A stretch of DNA of 64,000 bases from WTGA01 sp965214055 (GCA_965214055.1 OZ243931.1:1984001-2048000); one strand, 5' to 3'; shown: positions 7,822 to 17,812, counted from the first letter of the stretch. The notes: generated by a model from the letters alone, not told the origin. A program made the numbers and translations.

Positions 7822-9564
7822 ATGGTATTGACAGTCGTGCCCGTGCCCCCCTGTGGGTTGGGCCATGGGTCATGCCGCAACCTGTGGGTGCTGGTGAAAG
7901 CCTTCAGGTTGCTGATCAAGGCTCAACAGGAGGAGATCACAGGAAACCAGCAGTCCGGGAAAGAGCATTTGAACAGAATCGTGAAAAGGAATCAATCTGC
8001 CGGTCCGTCGGCATTGTCCCAAAACAATGCCGGAAAGCGCCGTAGAAGCGGGGGTGGACGTCGTGGTCGACGGGCACAAAGAGCCTGTGCGGGAGTGAGC
8101 CGTGTTCCCTATATCAACCGACAGGTTGCGACCTTTGACATTCTCGGTGAAGAGGGATTGTGCCTGATCGAAGAGAATGCGGACACGATACTCAGGGAAG
8201 TCGGCATGGATTTCACCGGTGATCCAGAAATTCTGGCCCTGTTTCGGGAAGCGGGTGCGGATGTTCAGGGTGACCGGGTACGATTTGAACCCGGGCATCC
8301 CCGAAGTATTGTCCAGGCCACTGCGCCATCAGAATATTGCCAGTATGCACGGAACCCGGACAACCATGTCATGATTGGCGGGAATAACACCGTGCTGTGC
8401 CCTTCGTTCGGCCCACCATTTATTCACAATCTGGATGAAGGGCGTCGGTATGGAACGCTGGATGATTTTCATAATCTGGTGAAAATTCACCAGATGATTC
8501 CCTGGTTGCACCATTCCGGTGGAGTGGTATGCGAACCCACTGATGTTCCCGTGAACAAGCGGCACCTTGATATGTTGCTGGGACATTTCCGGTACAGTGA
8601 TCGGGGATGTTTTGGGGCACTCATTGGTGCCGAGCGGGCACAGGATTCGATAAACATGGCGAAAATACTGTTCGGTGATGAGTTTGTTGATCGGCATTGT
8701 GTTTTTTACTCCGTTGCGAATACCAATGCCCCTCTGGTGCTGGATGTGGCCATGTCTGGAGCATTGAAAACCTATGCCGCCAATAACCAGGCGGTGGCCT
8801 GTACGCCCTGGACATTGGCAGGTGCCATGAGTCCGTGCACTGTGGCCGGTACACTGGCCCAGGTTTTGGCGGAAACCCTGGCGGTCTGTGCGTTGACCCA
8901 GCTGGTGAGACCCGGAGCCCCCTGCCTGATGGGCAGTTTTGCCACGGCGATCTCCATGCAGTCCGGCGCCCCCACCTTTGGTTATCCGGAAGGTGCCAAG
9001 CTGGTTTTGGCAGCCGGGCAATTGGCAAGAAGGCTGGGAGTGCCCTTTCATACCGTGGGTTCACTGTCGGCATCCAAATTGCCGGATGGCCAGGCCGAGC
9101 AGGAAGCTGCGATGGGATTGATCATGGCCGTGCTTGCGGGGGCCAATTTTATCAACCATGCCACCGGCTGGCTGGAAGGCGGGTTGGTCACCGGATATGA
9201 AAAAACCATCCTTGATGCCGACCTGTGCGGGAAAATCATCGATTTCTGTGAGGGGATCGACCTGTCCCTGGAAGCCCAGGCCATGGATGCGATTCTTGAG
9301 GTCGGACCGGGGTCGCATTTCCTGTCGAGTCGGCATACCCTGTCAAATTATGAAAATGCATTTTATGTTTCCGAGGTAGCGGACAATAATTCATTCGAAC
9401 AGTGGAAAGAAGCTGGAAGTCTGGATTCCTCCCAAAGGGCGAATCGAATCTGGAAAGAATATTTGAAGAACTATGAAGAACCAAAGCTTGATGAGGGGAA
9501 ACTGGAAGCACTGGAGGAATATGTGGCGAAGCGAAAAAAAAGCATGCCGGACAAAAACTATTAG
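7822..9564 (+). CDS. Trimethylamine methyltransferase (MttB) family protein, non-pyrrolysine
   Basis: 580 residues from the ATG at 7822. The recognisable COG5598/MttB barrel runs from about residue 95 to the end (FGPPFIHNLDEGRRYGTLDD, PWTLAGAMSPCTVAGTLAQ, ANFINHATGWLEGGL, GPGSHFLSSRHTL). Residues 1-70 are poorly conserved, with a basic run KRRRSGGGRRGRRAQR at about 72-87; a GTG at 7981 or TTG at 7969 may be the true start. Archaeal MttB needs an in-frame UAG for pyrrolysine; none exists here, so this is the bacterial branch, in which MtgB demethylates glycine betaine to a corrinoid protein. No corrinoid partner is in the window. Two dimethylglycine-dehydrogenase-like genes follow on the same strand, pointing to quaternary amine breakdown. 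The exact substrate is unknown. Confidence 0.88.
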   Translation: MVLTVVPVPPCGLGHGSCRNLWVLVKAFRLLIKAQQEEITGNQQSGKEHLNRIVKRNQSAGPSALSQNNAGKRRRSGGGRRGRRAQRACAGVSRVPYINRQVATFDILGEEGLCLIEENADTILREVGMDFTGDPEILALFREAGADVQGDRVRFEPGHPRSIVQATAPSEYCQYARNPDNHVMIGGNNTVLCPSFGPPFIHNLDEGRRYGTLDDFHNLVKIHQMIPWLHHSGGVVCEPTDVPVNKRHLDMLLGHFRYSDRGCFGALIGAERAQDSINMAKILFGDEFVDRHCVFYSVANTNAPLVLDVAMSGALKTYAANNQAVACTPWTLAGAMSPCTVAGTLAQVLAETLAVCALTQLVRPGAPCLMGSFATAISMQSGAPTFGYPEGAKLVLAAGQLARRLGVPFHTVGSLSASKLPDGQAEQEAAMGLIMAVLAGANFINHATGWLEGGLVTGYEKTILDADLCGKIIDFCEGIDLSLEAQAMDAILEVGPGSHFLSSRHTLSNYENAFYVSEVADNNSFEQWKEAGSLDSSQRANRIWKEYLKNYEEPKLDEGKLEALEEYVAKRKKSMPDKNY

Positions 9565-9808
9565 AGCACTTCTGCCAGCAGGCCGGGGACCTTCCCATGG
9601 AAACGGGAAAATCAGTCTGAAACGGGCCATGGGTGGGTTGTCCTGCAGACCCGTTCCGGATCAGTCATGGGGTGGCTGCTGGTGAAATTCCCGCACTGCG
9701 CCTTCCCCCGGGGCAGTCAGGACAAACGAGGGGAACCATCCGGCAGGGTGAACCAGCGGGCTGAACAGGCTGGTACCGGAACCAGAAGACCGTTTTCATG
9801 GTTTGGAC

Positions 9809-12241
9809 GTGAGTAATACAGAGAAAAATATCATCATCATCGGTGGTGGAGCCATCGGTTTGAGCACCGCTTACCATTTGGGGAAGCTGGGCTGTACCAA
9901 TGTTATGTTGCTGGAGCGAAATGAACTCACCAGCGGCACTTCCTGGCATGCAGCGGGCATCGTAGGTCCTCTGCGTGCCACCCAGAACCTCACCACGGTG
10001 GCCAAGTACGCGCTGGAACTGGTGGATTTCATAGAAAAAGAAACCGGGCAATCCACCGGATACAGGCGCACCGGGGGATTGTGGCTGACCCGGTCCCAGG
10101 ACCGGATGACCGAATTGAAGCGCGTGGCGGCCATGGGTGAAATGAATGGCCTGCACAGTACATTCCTGACCCCTGACGCCCTGGGAGAGCGGTTTCCCAT
10201 GATTTATCACGCGGATCTGGCCGGTGCAATGTACCTTTCCGAAGATGGCCAGATCAACCCGGTTGACCTTTGCATGGCGTTTGCCAAAGGTGCCAGGGCA
10301 AATGGTGTGGTCATACGCCAGCATGCCGGGGTTCAGGAGATTGCCGTCAAAAACGGTAAGACAAGATCGGTGCTTCTGGACTCCGGGGAAAAAATCCACT
10401 GCGATATTCTGATCAACTGTGCAGGATTGTGGGCGCGGACCGTTGGCGAAATGGCAGGAGTGAATGTTCCCTTGCATGCGGTAGAGCACATGTACGTGGT
10501 GACCGAACCCATTGCAGGGCTGCCACAGCCCTGGCCGGTCTGTCGGGACATGGAGGGCGCACTGTACATCAAGGAAGATGCCGGAAAACTGGTCCTTGGG
10601 GTTTTCGAGCCCAATGCCAAATTGTGGCATCACGAGTCCGTTGACCCGACGGCTTCCTACCTGGTATTCGACGAAGACTGGGACCATGTCGAGCCCATGC
10701 TCAAAGCGGGCATCCACCGAATCCCGAGGTTCGAAACAATCGGATTGGCCCATTTCATGACCGGCCCGGAGAGTTTCACTCCCGATACGAAACCATTGAT
10801 GGGCCGGAGCCCTGAGGTGGACAACTTTTTTGTGGCGGCAGGCATGAATTCCCTGGGGATCATGTCTTCCCCGGGAGTGGGGAAGGTGATGGCTGAATGG
10901 GTGGTCGCGGACGCATGCCCCATGGATTTGTGGGAAGTGGATCTTATGCGTTTTCAGCCAAAAGACAACGACATTGCCTTTGTGCGTGAACGAACCATTG
11001 AAGCGGTCTCCAATCAGTTTGACATGCACTGGCCGGCGAAACAGTACAAAACGGGTCGAAATCGAACGCTGTCGGTCTGGCATGAACAACTGGCCGGCCT
11101 GGGTGCCGTGTTTGGGGCTCCTGCAGCCTGGGAACGGCCGCTGTGGTTTGCCCGGGACGGGGAGCCCCGGCAGATTGAATACAGTTATGGGGATCAATGC
11201 TGGTGGCCTGTGGCGGACCGTGAGTCGAAAATGCTGCAACGGTCTGGTGCGATATTTGAGCTGTCACCCTTTACCAAAATCATGGTTGAAGGACCGGATG
11301 CCTGTGCGGCATTGCAGTGGCTGTGCACCAATAACATGGAGGCCCCGATTGGTCGGGTCGTGTATACACTCATGCTCAATGCCCGGGGCGGGATTGAAGG
11401 AGAACTGACGGTCACCCGGATCAGCGAACATCGGTATCTGTTGATAACGGCGTCGATGACCCGGGTCAGGGATATCCATTGGATTGAACGAAATACCCGG
11501 CAGTTTGATGTGGTGGTTTCCGACCGAACCGACCGCTATTCAATGTTGGGGGTGATGGGGCCTCGCAGCCGGGCCTTGCTGGACTGCATTGGAGATATCA
11601 GTTTTTCTACCATGGATTTTCCATTTGGAACATCCAGGACGCTGTGCATTGCGGGAATCAATGTACGGGCTTCCCGACTCAGTTTCGTCGGTGAACTTGG
11701 ATGGGAACTTATGATTGAAAATGCCGGGGCAGTCAGGGTGCTGGAGAAAGTTCTGTCGGAAGCGCACAGATTTGAAATCGGCATGGCGGGGTTCATGACC
11801 ATGGAATGCTGCCGCCTGGAGAAGGGTTATCTGCATTGGGGACAGGATATTGGGCCGGATGAGAATCCCTGTCAGGCTGGGCTGGGGTTTGCCGTCAATA
11901 CGAATAAACCCGGCGGGTTTCTCGGTATGGAGGCGTTGCAGTCGTCGGGGGGGATGGAGAAGGACGTCCTGGTACTGTTTGAAACCAGGAACACCCGGCC
12001 ATTGTTACTCCATGATGAACCCATCTATCTCAAGGGCCGGCGGGTTGGCCGAACCACATCCGGCGGGATGGGCTTTCGAACGGGGAAGGCATTGTGCCTG
12101 GGGCATGTTGAGGCGGGGTGTGTGCCGGAAAAAGAGGCAGGAGAGGGGGGGCTTGACGTCAAGATAGCCGGAGAAATGCATGCCTTGTCTGTATTACATG
12201 AACCACCCTATGATCCGAAAGGAAAGCGAATGCGGACATGA
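9809..12241 (+). CDS. FAD-dependent dimethylglycine/sarcosine dehydrogenase-like protein (DAO + GcvT fusion), copy 1
   Basis: 810 residues. The N-terminus holds the Rossmann FAD motif IIIIGGGAIGLSTAYHL, followed by TSGTSWHAAG in which His47 matches the histidine that binds FAD covalently in dimethylglycine and sarcosine dehydrogenases. A DAO-type domain reaches about residue 380, an FAO_M linker about 440, and GcvT plus GcvT C-terminal domains fill the rest (PYDPKGKRMRT at the end). Such enzymes oxidise an N-methyl group, hand the C1 unit to tetrahydrofolate and pass electrons to ETF, encoded 6 kb downstream. The GTG at 9809 (MSNTEKNIIII) was preferred to a TTG two codons upstream. The substrate may differ from its neighbour's. 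Confidence 0.88.
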   Translation: MSNTEKNIIIIGGGAIGLSTAYHLGKLGCTNVMLLERNELTSGTSWHAAGIVGPLRATQNLTTVAKYALELVDFIEKETGQSTGYRRTGGLWLTRSQDRMTELKRVAAMGEMNGLHSTFLTPDALGERFPMIYHADLAGAMYLSEDGQINPVDLCMAFAKGARANGVVIRQHAGVQEIAVKNGKTRSVLLDSGEKIHCDILINCAGLWARTVGEMAGVNVPLHAVEHMYVVTEPIAGLPQPWPVCRDMEGALYIKEDAGKLVLGVFEPNAKLWHHESVDPTASYLVFDEDWDHVEPMLKAGIHRIPRFETIGLAHFMTGPESFTPDTKPLMGRSPEVDNFFVAAGMNSLGIMSSPGVGKVMAEWVVADACPMDLWEVDLMRFQPKDNDIAFVRERTIEAVSNQFDMHWPAKQYKTGRNRTLSVWHEQLAGLGAVFGAPAAWERPLWFARDGEPRQIEYSYGDQCWWPVADRESKMLQRSGAIFELSPFTKIMVEGPDACAALQWLCTNNMEAPIGRVVYTLMLNARGGIEGELTVTRISEHRYLLITASMTRVRDIHWIERNTRQFDVVVSDRTDRYSMLGVMGPRSRALLDCIGDISFSTMDFPFGTSRTLCIAGINVRASRLSFVGELGWELMIENAGAVRVLEKVLSEAHRFEIGMAGFMTMECCRLEKGYLHWGQDIGPDENPCQAGLGFAVNTNKPGGFLGMEALQSSGGMEKDVLVLFETRNTRPLLLHDEPIYLKGRRVGRTTSGGMGFRTGKALCLGHVEAGCVPEKEAGEGGLDVKIAGEMHALSVLHEPPYDPKGKRMRT

Positions 12242-12343
12242 GGAAAACCGACTGTCTTTCCGGTCCGGGAGGGTTCCGGATCCAGGCGCCCGGGCACCCC
12301 GGATGTTCCACGGCGATTCCAGCATGAGGTGTGCGAACGACTG

Positions 12344-14788
12344 ATGAAAAAACAATTCAAATCCCATGCCCAGGTCGTTGTTATCGGTGGAGGTGTGATG
12401 GGCTGTTCCCTGATCTATCATTTGACCAAATTGGGTTGGCGCGATGTCGTGCTGGTAGAAAAGAATCAGCTCACTGCCGGTTCTACCTGGCACGCGGCGG
12501 GGTTGTGCACCCATTATGCCCACAATATAACGGTGATGAACTTGCGTGCACACAGTGTACGGCTATATTCCGGTATTCTCGAAGAAGAGACCGGCCAGCC
12601 CGTGGGCTTCCACGCCACGGGTGCACTGAGGGTGACCACCCAACGGGACCGAATGGATGAATTCCGCCATGTTCAGGGTATCGGCAGGTTTGCCGGGCAT
12701 GATTTTCATATTCTGGACCCCGGTGAACTCAGGGAAATTTATCCCCTTGTGAATACAGAAGGTTTGCTTGGGGCCATTTATGAGCCGAAAGACGGCTATG
12801 TCGACCCCAGCCAAGCCACCCATGCCATGGCAAAAGGAGCGCGAAATCGGGGAGCGGAAATCTACCTGAATAACCCCGTTGAAGGGATTGAACGCGTCGG
12901 TGGCGAATGGTTAGTGCATACCAGGTTCGGGGATATCAGAGCAGAGCACATCGTCAATGCCGCCGGCACATGGTGCCGGGAAATTGGTCTGATGATGGGG
13001 GTCGACATTCCGGTGGTACCCATGCTTCACCAGTATATGATTCTGGACCGTATTGAGCCATTCGCAGCCCTGGATCATGAAATGCCATTTATTCGGGACC
13101 CGGATGAGAGTTGGTATCTGCGCCAGGAGCGCGCCGGTGTGATTCTCGGGGCCTATGAGAAGCATGGTCAGCCCTGGGCCATTGATGGTGTTCCGCCGGA
13201 TTTTGGAATGGAACTGTGCCCTCCGGAACTGGACCGGATTGAGGAGATCGCGGTGAATTGCACAGCCAGGGTGCCCGCGGCAGGGGAGGGAGGCATCAAG
13301 GATATCGTCAATGGCCCCATCACCTTTACACCGGACGCCAATCCCCTGATCGGACCGGCCTACAACCTGCCCAATGCATGGGTCCTTACCGGTTCGAGCA
13401 TGGGGGTGATGGAAGGTGGCGGGTCCGGGGAGTTTCTGGCATGCTGGATAATGAACGGGGAACCCCCTGCCGATGCGATGGCCATCGACTCCCGCCGGTT
13501 TGGAGGCTACGCGGACCGGGACTATCGTGTCGACAAGGCTGTGGAGTGCTTTGCGGCCCAGTTCGGTATTCACTATCCCTTTGAAGAGCGACCAGCCGGT
13601 CGGGGGAAACGCGTCACCCCGATTTATCAGCGGCTGAAAGAGCTGGGGGCAGTGTTTGGGGTGGCCTACGGTTGGGAACGGCCCAACTGGTATGCCCGGA
13701 CCGGGGAAAACCGGGAACCCGAATTGAGTTTTCAACGTCCCGGCTGGTTTGATGCAGTGGGGGAGGAATGCCGTTGTGCCAGTGAAAGGGTGGTGATTGG
13801 TGATCTGGGTGCCTTCAGCAAGTTCATGATTCGGGGAGAGGATGCAAACCGGTTTATGGATTCCCTCGGGGCCAATCGGCGACCCATGGAGGACGGTGCT
13901 GTTTGTATCAGTCATGTGCTGACCCCGTCCGGTGGGGTCGCATCGGAATATACCGCAACAAAAATCGGGGACAACCACTATTATCTGGTCTGCGCGGCGG
14001 CGGCAGAGCGTATGGATGAAGACCTGCTCAAAGACCGGGGGAGGCCGTTCCCTGACCTGACAATCGAAAATGTGACGGAACAGACAGGGGTGCTTGGGGT
14101 GATGGGTCCCAGGGCACGGATGCTTTTGTCTGAAACGAGTGATACGGATTTTTCGCAAAAGGCCTTTCCATGGTTGACTGCCCGGTCGATCAGGGTCGAG
14201 GGCATTGAAGTAATGGCTCTTCGGGTTTCCTACATCGGGGAATCCGGATGGGAACTGCATCATCCCATCTCAGCTCAGCGGGTCCTGTTTGATTCGTTGT
14301 GGTCAAAAGGTGAAAAGCACGGTAGGGGGCTGTACGGTGCATTCGCCATGAACGCCATGCGTCTGGAAAAAGGCTACCGGGCATGGGGAAGTGATTACAC
14401 GACGGAACGGACCCCTCTGGAAGCTGGAGTCGGTATGTTTGTCAAAACAGCGGAGCGCGAGTTTGTAGGCAAAAAACAGATGATGGAAAGAAAGGGAAGG
14501 GAGGATCACTGGAGCATGCATTTGCTTGAATTGGAGAACACCGGGGAGGACCCGTTTTATGCCCACACCGTTTTCCGGGATGGGCAACCCATTGGGATGG
14601 TGACATCAGGGGGATTTGGACATCGTGTGAGAAAACCCCTGGCACTGGCCTATTTTTGTGAACCGCCCCATGAGGGCAGTCTGGAAGTGGAAATTCTGGG
14701 CAGGAAGGTTCCAGCGGAGATTCTTCATGTCGTGCCCTACGATCCCGACAATCTGCGGATGCGGACCGAGCTGGAGATGCCCGCCTGA
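12344..14788 (+). CDS. FAD-dependent dimethylglycine/sarcosine dehydrogenase-like protein (DAO + GcvT fusion), copy 2
   Basis: 814 residues with the same architecture as the preceding gene: VVVIGGGVMGCSLIYHL near residue 11, flavinylation motif TAGSTWHAAGL (His50), DAO domain, FAO_M region, then GcvT and GcvT_C ending PYDPDNLRMRTE. It begins about 100 bp after copy 1 and is probably cotranscribed. The ATG at 12344 was chosen over an upstream GTG at 12329 because GAGGTG (12326-12331) lies before it and the protein then starts directly ahead of the Rossmann fold. The two copies have diverged strongly, which argues for two successive demethylation steps (for example dimethylglycine and sarcosine) rather than a recent duplication; that is inference. 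Confidence 0.88.
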   Translation: MKKQFKSHAQVVVIGGGVMGCSLIYHLTKLGWRDVVLVEKNQLTAGSTWHAAGLCTHYAHNITVMNLRAHSVRLYSGILEEETGQPVGFHATGALRVTTQRDRMDEFRHVQGIGRFAGHDFHILDPGELREIYPLVNTEGLLGAIYEPKDGYVDPSQATHAMAKGARNRGAEIYLNNPVEGIERVGGEWLVHTRFGDIRAEHIVNAAGTWCREIGLMMGVDIPVVPMLHQYMILDRIEPFAALDHEMPFIRDPDESWYLRQERAGVILGAYEKHGQPWAIDGVPPDFGMELCPPELDRIEEIAVNCTARVPAAGEGGIKDIVNGPITFTPDANPLIGPAYNLPNAWVLTGSSMGVMEGGGSGEFLACWIMNGEPPADAMAIDSRRFGGYADRDYRVDKAVECFAAQFGIHYPFEERPAGRGKRVTPIYQRLKELGAVFGVAYGWERPNWYARTGENREPELSFQRPGWFDAVGEECRCASERVVIGDLGAFSKFMIRGEDANRFMDSLGANRRPMEDGAVCISHVLTPSGGVASEYTATKIGDNHYYLVCAAAAERMDEDLLKDRGRPFPDLTIENVTEQTGVLGVMGPRARMLLSETSDTDFSQKAFPWLTARSIRVEGIEVMALRVSYIGESGWELHHPISAQRVLFDSLWSKGEKHGRGLYGAFAMNAMRLEKGYRAWGSDYTTERTPLEAGVGMFVKTAEREFVGKKQMMERKGREDHWSMHLLELENTGEDPFYAHTVFRDGQPIGMVTSGGFGHRVRKPLALAYFCEPPHEGSLEVEILGRKVPAEILHVVPYDPDNLRMRTELEMPA

Positions 14789-14891
14789 ACCGGCTTGCCA
14801 TCTGCCCAGGGAACGGGTACCCGGATGGCCGTCCATTCCATTTCCTGTCGAACCCCCCTGTTCTGTTCCGCCCATTCCCGGGTGTAATCCA

Positions 14892-16730
14892 TCATCTGGC
14901 CGATGGGGTGCCGGACAGGACGGCCAAAAATGGTTCAGCAAACTGCTGCAGCTTTGTATCGCCAACACCGTTGACTTCAGCGAATTCAATCCGGTTTTGT
15001 GGATTGCGGTGTACCATGTCGATGAGAGACCGGTCGGTGAAAATGATGTACGCCGGAACGCCGCGCGCCCTGGCGAGGCGAAGCCGCAGTTCCTTGAGCT
15101 GGTCGAGCAGGATGAACTGGTCGGGGGAGAACGGGAGCATCCCAGGAGTGGCCAGTGGCTTGTGACTCCTGGTTCTGGGTTTGTTATGGCTTAAAAACTC
15201 AGGTCGATAGGAAAATTTTCCGCGACCTTCCAGAAGGTCGAGACCCTTTTTCTTCAGTTTGAGCCCCCCATACCCCTGGATATCGAGATGGAGAAACCCC
15301 GCAGCGAGAAATTGCCGGATCAGCGAACGCCAGTCTTTCTTAGGGATGTTGGTGCCGACGCCAAATGCCGCCAGCCGATCATGATTGGCATTGGTCACTT
15401 TTGCCGTTTTGGTGCCACACAGGACATCGATGATATGCGAAACCCCAAAGCGTTGTCCTGTGTGGTAGACCGCTGAGGCGATCTGTTGGCCTTCAGTGGT
15501 ACCGTCTTTCAGCTCAACAGGATCCAGGCACAGGTCGCAATTGCCGCAGGGATCGCTCCGCTCGCCGAAATAAGTAAGCAGCAATCGGCGTCGGCAGGCG
15601 GGTGCTTCGCAGTAACTGAGCAGTGCATCAAGACGCTTGTGCTCCCGGAGATTGTGGGCATCATCAAGGTCGTTCTGTTCAATGAAAAGCCGTCTCATGC
15701 GGATATCGTCAAACCCAAACAGCATGTGCGCTTCCGCCGCCATTCCATCGCGTCCGGCTCGTCCGATTTCCTGATAATAGGCTTCCATGCTTCCGGGCAT
15801 GTCCGCATGCAGTATAAAGCGGACATCGGACTTGTCGATGCCCATTCCAAAGGCAATGGTCGCGACAACCACAAGACCGGGTTCGGTCATAAACCGGTTT
15901 TGATTGATATCGCGGTCTGATTGATCCATGCCGGCATGGTAAGGCAGCGCCTGGAAGCCATGCCGGGACAGAAAATCGGTGATCTCCTCGGTCTTCTTGC
16001 GGGACAGGCAGTAAACGATTCCGCTGACGCCAATGTGTCGATTCAGGAAGTCGAGCAACTGCCTCCTGCCGTCCTGTTTTGCCGAGACGGACAGGCGAAT
16101 GTTGGGTCGGTCGAAGCCAAGAACATTGACCTCCGCCTTTCCATCGAAGAGTTGTTTCAGCATGTCTGCCCGGGTGATTTCGTCTGCAGTTGCCGTCAGT
16201 GCGGCGACGGGGACGTCAGGAAAAAGCTGTCTTAGCCGGCACAGGTCCTGGTATTCGGGTCTGAAAGAGGGTCCCCATTGCGAGATGCAGTGTGCTTCAT
16301 CGATGACGAACAGAGTGATGTTCAGCTTTTGCAACGCGGTCAGCATGCGGTCTGTCATCAACCGTTCCGGAGCCATGTACAAAAGACGGGTTTCGCCGGA
16401 GCTTACGCGCCGCCACGCCGCCACATTATCCGGGTAGCTTCGCGATGAGTTGATGGTTTCGGCGGCTACACCCACCACCCGCAATGCCGTGACCTGGTCC
16501 TGCATCAGTGACAGCAGGGGAGAGACAACCACCGTCAGGCCACCTGTCACCAGGGCAGGAATCTGGAAACAAAGGGACTTCCCCGACCCGGTTGGCATGA
16601 CACTGAGTACATTGCACCCGTCCAGCAGCGCATGAATAGCGGCTTCCTGGCCCGGGCGAAACTCATCAAAGCCGAACGTATGCTTCAGAATCTGCCTGGC
16701 CGCATCAAGAGGGTGATTGTGCTTTTCCAT
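14892..16730 (-). CDS. recQ: ATP-dependent DNA helicase RecQ
   Basis: 612 residues with full RecQ architecture: motif 0 FDEFRPGQEAAIHALL, Walker A MPTGSGKS near residue 45, DEAHCISQW (motif II) near 138, RecA-like domain 2 with ATIAFGMGIDKSDVRF and QEIGRAGRDG, zinc-binding Cys set (CEAPACRRR, CGNCDLC) near 370-400, winged helix, and an HRDC domain in the last 80 residues. RecQ unwinds DNA 3'-5' in RecF-pathway repair. One oddity: the aromatic-rich loop reads WGPSFRPEY, where E. coli RecQ has WGHDFRPEY. It converges with the dehydrogenase gene (103 bp apart) and is likely a single transcription unit. Confidence 0.96.
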   Translation of the reverse strand: MEKHNHPLDAARQILKHTFGFDEFRPGQEAAIHALLDGCNVLSVMPTGSGKSLCFQIPALVTGGLTVVVSPLLSLMQDQVTALRVVGVAAETINSSRSYPDNVAAWRRVSSGETRLLYMAPERLMTDRMLTALQKLNITLFVIDEAHCISQWGPSFRPEYQDLCRLRQLFPDVPVAALTATADEITRADMLKQLFDGKAEVNVLGFDRPNIRLSVSAKQDGRRQLLDFLNRHIGVSGIVYCLSRKKTEEITDFLSRHGFQALPYHAGMDQSDRDINQNRFMTEPGLVVVATIAFGMGIDKSDVRFILHADMPGSMEAYYQEIGRAGRDGMAAEAHMLFGFDDIRMRRLFIEQNDLDDAHNLREHKRLDALLSYCEAPACRRRLLLTYFGERSDPCGNCDLCLDPVELKDGTTEGQQIASAVYHTGQRFGVSHIIDVLCGTKTAKVTNANHDRLAAFGVGTNIPKKDWRSLIRQFLAAGFLHLDIQGYGGLKLKKKGLDLLEGRGKFSYRPEFLSHNKPRTRSHKPLATPGMLPFSPDQFILLDQLKELRLRLARARGVPAYIIFTDRSLIDMVHRNPQNRIEFAEVNGVGDTKLQQFAEPFLAVLSGTPSAR

Positions 16731-17026
16731 CAGTATGATGATTGTGGGAACCCTGCCCGGTCATTGAGATATTCCGGCAATACTTCAGCTCTCCCTGGCA
16801 GGGAGGGTCAGCGGGTGGATGCGGATCATGAATGATGGGAGACGCGGTCCCGGACAATGAATGGACCGGTGTCTTCCGGGAAATGGTAGGAAAAATGCCA
16901 CAACTGTGGATGCCGGTTTGATGTGAAGAGGTTGGACAGGATGGTAACACGATATGCCGCCCATTCCGGTGCAGTTACGGATACAGGCCGGCGGGGCGGT
17001 ATACCGGATTCTGAAATTGGTACCGG

Positions 17027-17812
17027 CTAGTTCAATTTTTCCAGGGCCTGCTCATGCAAAGTGGAATTGGCGGAGGCCAGGACCTGCCCATTGCTCTGCA
17101 TCCCCAGAGGGTTGCCCTGCCAGTCGGTGATGACTCCCCCGGCACCCAGAATCACGGGGATCAGGGCAAAGTAGTCATAGGGATACAGGTCAGCCTCGCA
17201 GACCAAATCGTTGTACCCGGATGCCAGCAATCCGTAGCTGTAACAGTCCCCACCGAAGACCCTGAACCGGCAGTTTTTGGTCAGGTTCTCGGATTGTTTT
17301 CCCGTGTGTTCATCAAACATATCCATGGTCGTGGTATACACCGATGCATCGGCTATTTCCGTGGTATTCCGTGTTCGGCAGATTACACCGTTGTGGGTTG
17401 TTTTCGCATCTTTCAGTCCAATCCACCGATCGTCCAATATTGCATGATCGATGATGCCTATGACCGGTTTTTCTTCATGCAACAACGATATCAGTGTGCC
17501 GAATGTGGGCATGCCCGTGGCGAAACACTTGGTTCCATCAATGGGATCAATGACCCAGTGCCATTCAGAATCCGTGAATTGCTGTCCGCTTTCTTCTCCG
17601 AAAAACCCATGACGGGGGTGCCTGTCAAGAATGATATTTTTTACCACGGCTTCCGTTTCCTGGTCCGCGATGGTGACCGGGGTCCTGTCTTCCTTGCTCC
17701 CGACTTTCATTTTCAGGCGAAACCACTTCCGGGTAACCTGCCGGGCGCTGTCGGCGGCGAACAGGGCCGTATCAAGGTAGGGCTTCAATGCAGCATCAGC
17801 GATATAGTTCAT
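17027..17812 (-). CDS. hisN: Inositol-monophosphatase-family phosphatase, histidinol-phosphatase (HisN)-like
   Basis: 261 residues with the metal-dependent Li-sensitive phosphatase motifs: FFGEESG near residue 70, the WVIDPIDGTKCF active-site motif near 86, and a C-terminal Asp-containing motif reading EADLYPYDYFALIPVI. The run FGGDCYSYGLLASGYNDLV plus PYDYFALIPVILGAGGVITD matches the HisN subgroup (histidinol-phosphate phosphatase of actinobacterial type) better than SuhB or CysQ. It would perform the penultimate step of histidine synthesis. It is isolated from other his genes, so a general sugar-phosphate phosphatase role cannot be excluded. It diverges from etfB across about 200 bp. Confidence 0.8.
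   Translation of the reverse strand: MNYIADAALKPYLDTALFAADSARQVTRKWFRLKMKVGSKEDRTPVTIADQETEAVVKNIILDRHPRHGFFGEESGQQFTDSEWHWVIDPIDGTKCFATGMPTFGTLISLLHEEKPVIGIIDHAILDDRWIGLKDAKTTHNGVICRTRNTTEIADASVYTTTMDMFDEHTGKQSENLTKNCRFRVFGGDCYSYGLLASGYNDLVCEADLYPYDYFALIPVILGAGGVITDWQGNPLGMQSNGQVLASANSTLHEQALEKLN

Noticed and set aside
7822..9564. Possible pyrrolysine-containing MttB
   Set aside because: The reading frame has no internal amber codon over the conserved barrel, and no pyl genes are visible.
9665..11239. Long minus-strand open frames over the first dehydrogenase fusion and again at 12911-14263
   Set aside because: They run antisense to proteins with complete, well-recognised domains, and show no motif of their own.
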